A DNA stretch of 36,792 nt from Paludibacter sp. (GTDB taxonomy: Bacteria; Bacteroidota; Bacteroidia; Bacteroidales; Paludibacteraceae). A program made the translations under genes and the position numbers. The stretch covers positions 1 to 36,792 of the forward strand of contig JADGPS010000030.1 in NCBI GenBank assembly GCA_017882285.1, given 5' to 3'. Shown here one piece after another: positions 23,541 to 30,286 of the stretch. The notes below the pieces were generated by a model, which worked only from the letters and a program-made list of their open reading frames with translations, was not told where the DNA came from and made no database searches. The first letter of the stretch is position 1; the number at the start of each line of letters is the position of its first letter.

Positions 23541-24383
23541 ATGTATCTTCGAAAACCAGATTGGCTCAAAACAAAATTGCAAAGCAATGAACAATTTGTA
23601 AAAGTGAATCAGATTGTAAAAAAACACAATCTTCATACTATTTGTTCAAGCGGTAAGTGTCCGAATATGAGCGAATGTTGGAATAAAGGGACAGCAACTT
23701 TCATGATTTTGGGAGATATTTGTACCCGTTCATGCCGGTTTTGTAACACACATACCGGACGTCCACTCCCACCCGATTCGACTGAACCTATTCAGGTTGC
23801 CGAATCTGTTAATCTAATGAAATTATGTCATGCTGTGATAACTTCAGTTGACCGTGATGACCTGCAGGATGGCGGAGCAAAACATTGGGCTGAAACAATC
23901 CGGGCTATTAAAAGATTAAATCCAACTACTACCTTAGAAGTCCTAATTCCTGATTTTGATGGAAAAACTGGATTATTGGATTTGCTTATTGCAGAAAATC
24001 CAAATATTATTTCACATAATTTGGAAACTGTTCGAAGACTGACTCCGTCAATTCGTTCAAAAGCAAAGTACGAAAAAAGTTTATCAGTTTTATCATATAT
24101 TGCATCACAAAATATCGTTGCAAAAACTGGTATTATGCTTGGGTTAGGAGAAATTCATGATGAAGTAGTGACTTTAATGGATGATGCTTTATCTGCAGGT
24201 TGTAAAATTCTAACTATTGGTCAATATATGCAACCATCCAGTAAGAATATCCCTGTAAGTGAATATATTACACCCGAAAAATTTGAAGAATACAGACAAA
24301 TTGCACTTTCTAAAGGGTTTATTAAAGTTGAAAGCGCGCCTTTAGTACGGTCATCCTATTGTGCTGAAAATCATGTTATGTAA
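23541..24383 (+). CDS. lipA: Lipoyl synthase (LipA)
   Basis: The 280-residue radical SAM enzyme inserts two sulfurs into octanoyl groups on lipoyl-dependent proteins such as the pyruvate dehydrogenase E2 and GcvH. The auxiliary 4Fe-4S cluster cysteines are Cys35, Cys40 and Cys46 (CSSGKCPNMSEC). The radical SAM cluster cysteines are Cys61, Cys65 and Cys68 (CTRSCRFC). The RSSY motif near 270-273 supplies the serine ligand of the auxiliary cluster. All hallmark residues are present and the length is normal. The ATG at 23541 is chosen because the upstream TTG in the same frame overlaps the -7 promoter box. No lipB or lplA is adjacent. Confidence 0.96.
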   Translation: MYLRKPDWLKTKLQSNEQFVKVNQIVKKHNLHTICSSGKCPNMSECWNKGTATFMILGDICTRSCRFCNTHTGRPLPPDSTEPIQVAESVNLMKLCHAVITSVDRDDLQDGGAKHWAETIRAIKRLNPTTTLEVLIPDFDGKTGLLDLLIAENPNIISHNLETVRRLTPSIRSKAKYEKSLSVLSYIASQNIVAKTGIMLGLGEIHDEVVTLMDDALSAGCKILTIGQYMQPSSKNIPVSEYITPEKFEEYRQIALSKGFIKVESAPLVRSSYCAENHVM

Positions 24384-24602
24384 TATTACATTTCTCTTTC
24401 AACTATTCTTTCCAAACTCAGACGAATTTTAACAACCTCAATTCCACGATATTATTTGCTATTAATTTAAATTTTGCTACCAATTCAATCGAACCAAAAT
24501 ACCTCTTGACCCTTTTGATAGATTACTCGCTGTAACTACTTCGTACAAATCGAACTTTAAGCATATTACATACAGAAAAGTTAAAACTCAAAACTGCATA
24601 CT
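24384..24602. other. Non-coding spacer after lipA
   Basis: Apart from the 14-base AT-rich palindrome ATGTAATATTACAT at 24379-24392, at the lipA stop codon, I see no gene, promoter or strong hairpin here. Confidence 0.5.
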
Positions 24603-24652
24603 TTGCGGATAATCATTTTCTTTATTTCTTTATTTCTTCATTTTTCATTCCT

Positions 24653-24871
24653 TCATTGGCACATTGGCACATTATCACATTGGCACATTATCCCATTTCC
24701 AGTTACGGATTTCAGGCATGTCGATATCGTTTTTTTTCGGGTTAACGATACGTTTACTTCGTTGAAACGCTGTTCCACATTGCGGTAAAGCGTTTGCCAC
24801 TCCACTGTTTCATTCGTATTTGCCAACCACCGCAATTCTTCCAGATACATTTTCACAGCTTGCTGCATCAA
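24653..24871 (-). pseudogene. Coding-like remnant of unknown protein (about 60 residues)
   Basis: From an ATG at 24871 the frame encodes MMQQAVKMYLEELRWLANTN and continues to about residue 58 with a natural composition (WQTLYRNVEQRFNEVNVSLT). It then runs into residues encoded by the CACATTGG tandem repeat (CQCDNVPMCQ), so the original end has been lost. The DNA is more GC-rich than the surrounding spacer. No promoter is evident. I do not recognise the family. It is probably a truncated fragment, possibly of a mobile-element gene. Confidence 0.4.
24655..24692. repeat. Tandem CACATTGG/CACATTAT repeats
   Basis: Four units of the form GGCACATT or ATCACATT follow each other directly. They resemble the short-period spacers seen elsewhere in the window. 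Confidence 0.75.
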
Positions 24872-24901
24872 GCATAGAATATGAATTTGGTTTACCCAAT
24901 A

Positions 24902-24966
24902 GGGACAGCGTCCCGATCCTATTTGTAGAAATAGTTAAGCCAGCAAAACCAAAGGTGCAGCGCATC
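24902..24966. repeat. Pair of small GC-rich hairpins with identical AGC loops
   Basis: GGGAC-AGC-GTCCC (24902-24914) and GGTGC-AGC-GCATC (24954-24966) share the same 5-bp stem and AGC loop layout, start to start 52 bases apart. The similarity points to a composite dispersed repeat. It would need a genome search to confirm. Confidence 0.55.
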
Positions 24967-25007
24967 GGAATATAAATCAGGACAAATTGCGGATAATCAA
25001 TTATTAA

Positions 25008-25283
25008 CCTGAGTTCGGGATAAACAATAATAATCCAATTTGTACCCAAAAAGCACTTATGTTGATACATGAGAAATAAGGTTAGGTGATAATTTATCTG
25101 TGTTTTCTACTAAGGTTTAGTTAAATGAGAAGGTTTTAGTAATTGAAGAACCTTATTTTTATCTTTTCAACCTTAGTAGCAGTGAATAAAGGAGGAATCC
25201 CAACCTTATTACCTTCTATTTAAATCGTTAACAACAAGATTCATAAACCCGGTCTAGTTACAGCTCCTTATCCCGAACTCAGG
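25008..25283. mobile_element. MITE-like non-autonomous transposable element (276 bp)
   Basis: Perfect 16-bp terminal inverted repeats, CCTGAGTTCGGGATAA (25008-25023) and its complement (25268-25283), are flanked on both sides by the same 7 bases, TTATTAA (25001-25007 and 25284-25290), as expected for a target-site duplication. Inside, three AAGGTT motifs (25078, 25112, 25130) are mirrored by three AACCTT motifs (25149, 25169, 25202). The longer pairs are CTACTAAGGTT/AACCTTAGTAG and AATAAGGTT/AACCTTATT, all centred near 25142. No ORF of useful size is present, so a transposase must act in trans. The transposase family cannot be named with confidence. Confidence 0.8.
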
Positions 25284-25314
25284 TTATTAAATATAGGACA
25301 ATAAGACATAAAAG

Positions 25315-25351
25315 AACTGCCAACATTGTTTCAGTAACAATGTTGGCAGTT
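25315..25351 (-). terminator. Terminator of the MBL-fold hydrolase gene
   Basis: Perfect 16-bp arms at 25315-25330 and 25336-25351 (core CTGCCAACATTGTT) with a 5-base loop, followed on the minus strand by a T-rich stretch. It lies 15 bases past the stop codon. Confidence 0.88.
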
Positions 25352-25365
25352 TCCTTCTCGCACTT

Positions 25366-26211
25366 TTACAATTTCAATGCTTCTTCAAACTTCATCTTTT
25401 TTTCCACTTTGTGTTTGTTGTATTCGGCTATTACAGTGCAACATTCCGTATAAGCATCGTGTTCAAAATACAGAATCTGATTCTTTGAGGCAGCTTCATC
25501 AAGCAACACTTTTTTTTCAGCCATTGCCGGGATAGGAAAAACATCGTAGGACGAAATCCATGCCAACGGCACATTGGCAGCAAGCGGAATGACATCTCCC
25601 ACGTAAACAAAAGTTTTATTGTCCAAATGGATATAACCCACCAATTGCCCAAGCGTGTGACCATTGTATAAGCGAACTTCCACTTCGGGACAAATAAACT
25701 GATTTTCGGAAACAAATTTCAATTTCCCGGCTTGCTGCACGGGTATTATGTTTTCAGTAAAATACGAATCACCTTCACGTACATTGGGATTCAAAAAATT
25801 AGACCATTGAGTTTCACCCACCCAATGAGTTGCATTTGGAAAAACCAATTCCACTTTCGACCTATCGGCATTGTATTTGGTAGCTCCACCGCAATGGTCG
25901 AAATGCAGATGAGTAAAAATTATATCCGTAATATCTGAACAGGTATAACCCAGCTTGCCGAGTTCATTATCAAAGTTTATTACTCCTTTGAAATCATAGT
26001 ATTTCAGGTATTCGAGTTGTTTGTCACCGGTGCCGGTATCAATCAGAATCCGCCTGTCGCCGGTATCAATCAGCAAGCAACGCATTGTGAGCTGGCAGTA
26101 ATTATCGTCGTCACACGGATACCTTTTTTGCCATACTTTCTTTGGGACTACTCCAAATGCCGCACCACCATCTACATGGAATGTTCCGGCTTCGATTTTA
26201 TATAATTTCAT
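25366..26211 (-). CDS. Metallo-beta-lactamase-fold hydrolase
   Basis: The 281-residue protein carries the metal-binding signature THLHFDHCGG (HxHxDH), a later His in NGHTLGQL, the Asp in VYVGDVIPL and a His in YFEHDA, which together form a two-metal site. Family members include lactonases, esterases and glyoxalase-II-like enzymes. The N-terminal fill LLIDTGDRRILIDTGTGDK is typical of the lactonase-like branch, so an N-acyl-homoserine-lactone or other lactone is possible but not shown. There is no signal peptide, so it is cytosolic. It is divergent from mpl and ends at its own terminator. Confidence 0.9.
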   Translation of the reverse strand: MKLYKIEAGTFHVDGGAAFGVVPKKVWQKRYPCDDDNYCQLTMRCLLIDTGDRRILIDTGTGDKQLEYLKYYDFKGVINFDNELGKLGYTCSDITDIIFTHLHFDHCGGATKYNADRSKVELVFPNATHWVGETQWSNFLNPNVREGDSYFTENIIPVQQAGKLKFVSENQFICPEVEVRLYNGHTLGQLVGYIHLDNKTFVYVGDVIPLAANVPLAWISSYDVFPIPAMAEKKVLLDEAASKNQILYFEHDAYTECCTVIAEYNKHKVEKKMKFEEALKL

Positions 26212-26264
26212 TTTAAATGAGTTTATAAACTATTGGGACTTTATGAACTTGCTAAACTTTTTAG

Positions 26265-26272
26265 TACATTTG
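26265..26272 (+). promoter_or_regulatory. -7 box of mpl
   Basis: TACATTTG matches TAnnTTTG, 54 bases before the ATG. No TTG is seen at the ideal -33 distance. Confidence 0.5.
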
Positions 26273-26326
26273 CATTTCAATAATTTTCCCCACAAAAATA
26301 AGTAAAAACATTCATCTACCAATCGT

Positions 26327-27691
26327 ATGCAACGAGTTCATTTTATAGCCATAGGTGGAGCTGCCATGCACAACTTAGCCATTGCTATCAGCAAAAAAGA
26401 TAATTTTTTGGTAACCGGTTCTGATGATGAAATTTTTGAACCTTCACGTACCCGACTGAAAGAAAATGGCTTGTTGCCCGACGAAATGGGTTGGTTTCCG
26501 GAGAGAATTCACAAGGAATTACAAGCCGTTATTTTAGGAATGCACGCTACTGAAGATAATCCGGAATTGATTCGGGCAAAAGAACTTAAATTAAAAATTT
26601 ATTCTTTCCCTGAATATCTTTTCCAGCAAACGCGGAGTAAAACACGCATTGTGGTAGGTGGAAGTCATGGAAAAACGACAACCACGGCTATGATTTTATT
26701 TGTGTTGAAACAACTTAAAATCGATGTTGACTACATGGTTGGAGCTCAGATTGAAGGATTTGAAAATATGGTAAAGCTTTCGTACGATTCGCGCATTGCA
26801 GTCTTTGAAGGTGATGAATACCTGACTTCTCCTCTTGATCGTCGTCCAAAATTTCACTTATTTAAACCACATATTGCCGTACTTACCGGCATAGCCTGGG
26901 ATCATATCAATGTTTTCCCCACGTTCGAAAATTATGTGGAACAATTTAAAATATTTACTGAATTGATGGAAGTTCAAGGACGGCTGATTTATTTTGATGG
27001 AGATGAAAACCTCAACAAAATAGCAGAAAATCTACGCCGCGATATTGTTCCATTTCCTTACAACACCCCTGAATATGAGGTGCGAAACGGCATCACCTAT
27101 TTAATTACAAAATATGGTGATATTCCGTTGAAAGTATTTGGTGAGCATAATTTGCAAAACATGAATGCGGCACGATTAGCTTGCCGGCAAATTGGCGTGA
27201 CGGATGAACAGTTTTATTCGGTAATTTCAGCATTTCCGGGTGCTTCCAATCGCTTGGAAAAAATTGCCGAAACGCAAAATTCTGTTGCTTTTAAAGACTT
27301 TGCACATTCGCCTTCTAAACTCAAAGCAACGGTTAAAGCAGTAAAATCACAATTTCCTGATCGTAAACTGGTGGCTTGCATGGAACTGCATACATTCAGC
27401 AGCCTGACCGAAAATTTTCTACCTCAATATGCCGGTTGTATGGCCGAAGCCGATGTGGCTTTTGTTTATTACAATCCGGAGGTAATTCTTCATAAACGGT
27501 TGAAAGAAATTAATCCGGAACAAGTGAAAGCTGCTTTCGGAGGTGATAATCTGTCTGTTTATACCGATTCACAGGCATTACAACAAAAACTTCGGGAATT
27601 GAATTATGACAATACGGCATTATTATTAATGACTTCCGGTAATTTTTCGGGTGTGAATCTGATTGAGTTTGCCAAAGAACTATTGAAATGA
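26327..27691 (+). CDS. mpl: UDP-N-acetylmuramate:L-alanyl-gamma-D-glutamyl-meso-diaminopimelate ligase (Mpl)
   Basis: The 454-residue Mur-ligase-family enzyme joins recycled murein tripeptide to UDP-MurNAc, feeding turnover products back into peptidoglycan synthesis in the cytosol. The N-terminal Rossmann motif is HFIAIGGAAMHNLAIA, the central ATP-binding loop is GGSHGKTTTTAMI, and later motifs are GVFEGDEYLTSPLD-like (VFEGDEYLTSPLD), HNLQNMNAARLA and FKDFAHSPSKLKATV. The AMHNLA start and the DFAHSP motif favour Mpl over MurC. It opens a plus-strand group with the dCMP deaminase and the S41 protease. Confidence 0.9.
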   Translation: MQRVHFIAIGGAAMHNLAIAISKKDNFLVTGSDDEIFEPSRTRLKENGLLPDEMGWFPERIHKELQAVILGMHATEDNPELIRAKELKLKIYSFPEYLFQQTRSKTRIVVGGSHGKTTTTAMILFVLKQLKIDVDYMVGAQIEGFENMVKLSYDSRIAVFEGDEYLTSPLDRRPKFHLFKPHIAVLTGIAWDHINVFPTFENYVEQFKIFTELMEVQGRLIYFDGDENLNKIAENLRRDIVPFPYNTPEYEVRNGITYLITKYGDIPLKVFGEHNLQNMNAARLACRQIGVTDEQFYSVISAFPGASNRLEKIAETQNSVAFKDFAHSPSKLKATVKAVKSQFPDRKLVACMELHTFSSLTENFLPQYAGCMAEADVAFVYYNPEVILHKRLKEINPEQVKAAFGGDNLSVYTDSQALQQKLRELNYDNTALLLMTSGNFSGVNLIEFAKELLK

Positions 27692-27734
27692 CACCAAACC
27701 CATAAAGAGGCTTAAGAATATCAATTTTCAAAAC

Positions 27735-27808
27735 TTAATCAACGAAAAAACAAATAAACGAATCAACAACTCAACAACTCAACGAATCAACAACTCAACG
27801 ATTAAAGA
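27735..27808 (+). repeat. Degenerate AATCAAC-type repeats before the dCMP deaminase gene
   Basis: The leader consists of repeated units such as CGAATCAACAACTCAAC, almost without G, ending directly at the start codon. A similar stretch lies before the protease gene (28267-28308). Confidence 0.75.
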
Positions 27809-28231
27809 ATGGCCGAAAAACAACAATTACTCGATAACCGATATATGCGTATGGCTCGAATCTGGGCTGAGAACTCGTATTGCGAACGACGGAAAGTAGG
27901 TGCTTTATTGGTAAAAAACAAAATGATAATTTCGGATGGATACAACGGAACACCTTCGGGATTTGAGAATAAATGTGAAGATGAGAACAATGTTTCCAAA
28001 CCGTATGTTTTACACGCCGAAGCAAATGCTATCAGCAAAGTTGCCCGTTCGCACAACAGCAGCGATAATGCTACCTTGTATGTAACTGCTTCGCCTTGCA
28101 TTGAATGTTCCAAATTGATTATTCAAGCCGGTATTAAACGGGTTGTTTACGGCGAAAAATACCGCATTATGGATGGCGTTGAATTACTCGAACGTGCAGG
28201 GATCGATATCGTGTATCTGGAAGAAGTCTAA
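27809..28231 (+). CDS. dCMP deaminase (deoxycytidylate deaminase family)
   Basis: The 140-residue zinc enzyme converts dCMP to dUMP, the precursor for thymidylate. The zinc site is complete: HAE at 69-71 with Glu71 as proton shuttle, and PCIEC at 96-100 with Cys97 and Cys100. RRKVGALLV and SDGYNGTPSG are typical of dCMP deaminases rather than tRNA adenosine deaminases. The length is normal. It follows mpl by about 120 bases of repeat-rich spacer. Confidence 0.92.
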   Translation: MAEKQQLLDNRYMRMARIWAENSYCERRKVGALLVKNKMIISDGYNGTPSGFENKCEDENNVSKPYVLHAEANAISKVARSHNSSDNATLYVTASPCIECSKLIIQAGIKRVVYGEKYRIMDGVELLERAGIDIVYLEEV

Positions 28232-28234
28232 AAG

Positions 28235-28257
28235 CTTGCCTGCGGCAGGCAGGTTTA
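28235..28257. repeat. Dispersed palindromic repeat, copy 2
   Basis: Identical over 23 nt to the copy at 14395-14417, with arms TGCCTGC and GCAGGCA. It begins 3 bases after the dCMP deaminase stop codon, in the same orientation relative to the flanking genes as copy 1. Confidence 0.85.
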
Positions 28258-28311
28258 TAAAGCTCAGTTTAATCAACTAAACAAATCAACAAAACAAATC
28301 AACAACCAAAT

Positions 28312-29907
28312 ATGAATAAAAAAAATTTAGTATTCGTTTTAATTGTTTTATTTGCTATCATTAGCGGTGTATTTTTAGGAAATTTATTATCCAGAAGAGC
28401 CAATGGACATGGATTTCTTAAGATGTCATCACATAACAAAGTAGATGAATTACTATCCATCATACATTCTCAATATGTTGATACAGTCAATATGAAAGAA
28501 ATGATTGAAGAATTGATGCCGGAAGTAACTTCAAAACTTGATCCGCATTCGGTTTATATTCCTGCTTCCGATTTGGCAGACGTAAACAGCGAATTGGAGG
28601 GTAGTTTCAGCGGGATTGGTGTTCAATTTAACATACAGAATGATACGATAATGATTGTATCTGTTATAAGCGGCGGACCTTCAGAGAAAGTCGGATTATT
28701 GGCCGGTGACCGTATTGTTCAGGTAAATGATACCGTTTTTGTCGGGAAAAAGATTTCGAATGAAAAAGTAATGAAAAAATTGCGTGGAAAAGACGGAACG
28801 AAAGTAAAACTGGGTGTTCGTCGTCATGGAACACGTGAAATTTTACATTATTCTATCACCCGGGGTGAAATTCCGGTTAATTCGGTTGATATCGCTTATA
28901 TGATTGAACCGCAGGTCGGTTTTATAAAGGTCAGCAAATTTGCAACCACCACGTATTCAGAGTTTTTGAATGCCATTGCTAAACTTAGAAATCAGGGTGC
29001 CAAAAAATATATCATCGATTTACGTGAAAATAGCGGTGGTTTTATGGAACAGGCAATCGAAATGGTCAATGAATTTTTACCTGCCGGAAGAATGATTGTT
29101 TACTCTCAGGGCAAAGCTTATCCCAGAGCAGAAGCAAAATCAGATGGAAAAGGAAGTTGCATTAATCAACCGATCGTTGTTCTGATTGATGAATTTTCTG
29201 CTTCTGCCAGTGAAATTTTCTCCGGTGCCATTCAGGATAACGACCGTGGAATTATCATTGGACGCCGTTCGTTTGGCAAAGGATTAGTTCAACAACAACT
29301 CAATTTTTCGGATGGATCAGCGATTCGGTTGACTGTGGCACGGTATTACACACCTTCGGGAAGAAGTATACAAAAACCGTATGTGCGCGGGAAAGCAGAG
29401 GATTATGTGATGGATATTCTAAATCGATTTAAACATGGTGAGTTCGACAGTAAAGACAGTATTCACGTTGCCAAATCATTGAAATACAAAACCGCAGGAG
29501 GCAGAACGGTGTATGGTGGTGGTGGAATTATGCCAGACATTTTCGTTCCTCGCGACACGTCAGAATATACGCCTTATCTCAACAAAGTAATAAATTACGG
29601 TTATTTATATCAGTTTGCTTTCCAGTATTCTGACAAAAATCGGGATAAACTAAAAGCAATTAAAACCTGGCAAAACATGTCCGACTACCTCGATGGTCAG
29701 AATCTGTTAAGCGATTTTGTTGCCTATGCTGCAACAAAGGGTGTTCCGGCAAACTCAAATCAAATTAATGTATCGAAAAGATTTATGCTCATGCAGTTAA
29801 AAGCCTATATTTCCAGAAACACCCTGGGCGATCAGGGTTTTTATCCCTTGCTTTATAAAGAAGATAAAACAGTAAAAGTGGCGGTAGAACAGTTGAGGAA
29901 AAAATAA
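28312..29907 (+). CDS. ctpA: S41-family C-terminal processing peptidase (CtpA/Prc)
   Basis: The 531-residue protease has an N-terminal membrane anchor or signal (LVFVLIVLFAIISGVFLGNLL) and a PDZ domain at about 95-175 (GVQFNIQND, GLLAGDRIVQVND). The protease core includes FIKVSKFATTTYSEF, LRENSGGFMEQA, SASASEIFSG and FGKGLVQ. Ser298 and Lys323 are 25 residues apart, as in the Prc Ser-Lys dyad. The enzyme cleaves C-terminal ends of periplasmic proteins and, in some bacteria, peptidoglycan hydrolases. A ~100-residue C-terminal extension lies beyond the core. Only 11 bases separate its stop from the convergent YgbA-like gene, and no terminator is visible there. Confidence 0.94.
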   Translation: MNKKNLVFVLIVLFAIISGVFLGNLLSRRANGHGFLKMSSHNKVDELLSIIHSQYVDTVNMKEMIEELMPEVTSKLDPHSVYIPASDLADVNSELEGSFSGIGVQFNIQNDTIMIVSVISGGPSEKVGLLAGDRIVQVNDTVFVGKKISNEKVMKKLRGKDGTKVKLGVRRHGTREILHYSITRGEIPVNSVDIAYMIEPQVGFIKVSKFATTTYSEFLNAIAKLRNQGAKKYIIDLRENSGGFMEQAIEMVNEFLPAGRMIVYSQGKAYPRAEAKSDGKGSCINQPIVVLIDEFSASASEIFSGAIQDNDRGIIIGRRSFGKGLVQQQLNFSDGSAIRLTVARYYTPSGRSIQKPYVRGKAEDYVMDILNRFKHGEFDSKDSIHVAKSLKYKTAGGRTVYGGGGIMPDIFVPRDTSEYTPYLNKVINYGYLYQFAFQYSDKNRDKLKAIKTWQNMSDYLDGQNLLSDFVAYAATKGVPANSNQINVSKRFMLMQLKAYISRNTLGDQGFYPLLYKEDKTVKVAVEQLRKK

Positions 29908-29918
29908 TATTCAATCTA

Positions 29919-30212
29919 CTATTGAAGCTTGTGTCTGACATATTCATAAGGAAAATATAACAACATTCGAGGTCCGGAAAAACGCATTAAGTCTTTGATT
30001 TGATTGCGTTTTTCTGCATCATAACAATGAATTTTACATTCTTTACAAGCTGGTTTTTCATCTCCGAAAGGACATTTATCCAGCCGTTCTAAAGCGTATT
30101 CTTTCAACTCCGCACATTTAGGACAAAGTGATGATCTATTGCCGTGTTTTCTCCGGCAATACAGATTAATCATTAGTTCAACGGTTATTTTTTCAGAAGC
30201 GATTTTGGCCAT
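29919..30212 (-). CDS. Nitrous oxide-stimulated promoter family protein (YgbA-like)
   Basis: The 97-residue protein matches the YgbA family by its full set of cysteine motifs: LYCRRKHG, LCPKCAELKEYALERLDKCPFG, KPACKECKIHCY and a C-terminal FSGPRMLLYFPYEYVRHKL. In enterobacteria ygbA is under NsrR control and linked to nitrosative stress. The biochemical function is unknown, and the cysteines suggest metal or cluster binding. It lies downstream of the alkaline phosphatase gene but beyond that gene's terminator, so it probably has its own promoter, which I could not find. Confidence 0.85.
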   Translation of the reverse strand: MAKIASEKITVELMINLYCRRKHGNRSSLCPKCAELKEYALERLDKCPFGDEKPACKECKIHCYDAEKRNQIKDLMRFSGPRMLLYFPYEYVRHKLQ

Positions 30213-30233
30213 TAAAAATCAGTTTGTAATTAT

Positions 30234-30265
30234 AAAAAAAGTGAGGGAATGAACCTCACTTTTTT
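30234..30265 (-). terminator. Terminator of the parA-to-phosphatase operon
   Basis: Arms AAAAAAGTGAGG (30235-30246) and CCTCACTTTTTT (30254-30265) around a 7-base loop. On the minus strand it follows the phosphatase stop and ends in a T run. Confidence 0.88.
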
Positions 30266-30286
30266 GAATTTATAAATTTTCGAATT

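Larger units (their letters stand above)
24603..24999. repeat. Segment bounded by a 13-bp direct repeat
   Basis: TTGCGGATAATCA occurs at 24603-24615 and again, same orientation, at 24987-24999. The enclosed 371 bases hold tandem CACATTGG-type repeats, a coding-like remnant and two small hairpins. The second copy lies immediately before the MITE-like element's target duplication. Confidence 0.7.

Noticed and set aside
24655-24692. Possible CRISPR array because of repeated CACATTGG units
   Set aside because: Units are 8 bases and contiguous, with no unique spacers of constant length and no cas genes nearby.
24810-25070. Minus-strand ORF of 86 codons across the hairpin pair and the left end of the MITE
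   Set aside because: It runs through repeat structures and a transposon end, and its product shows no recognisable pattern.
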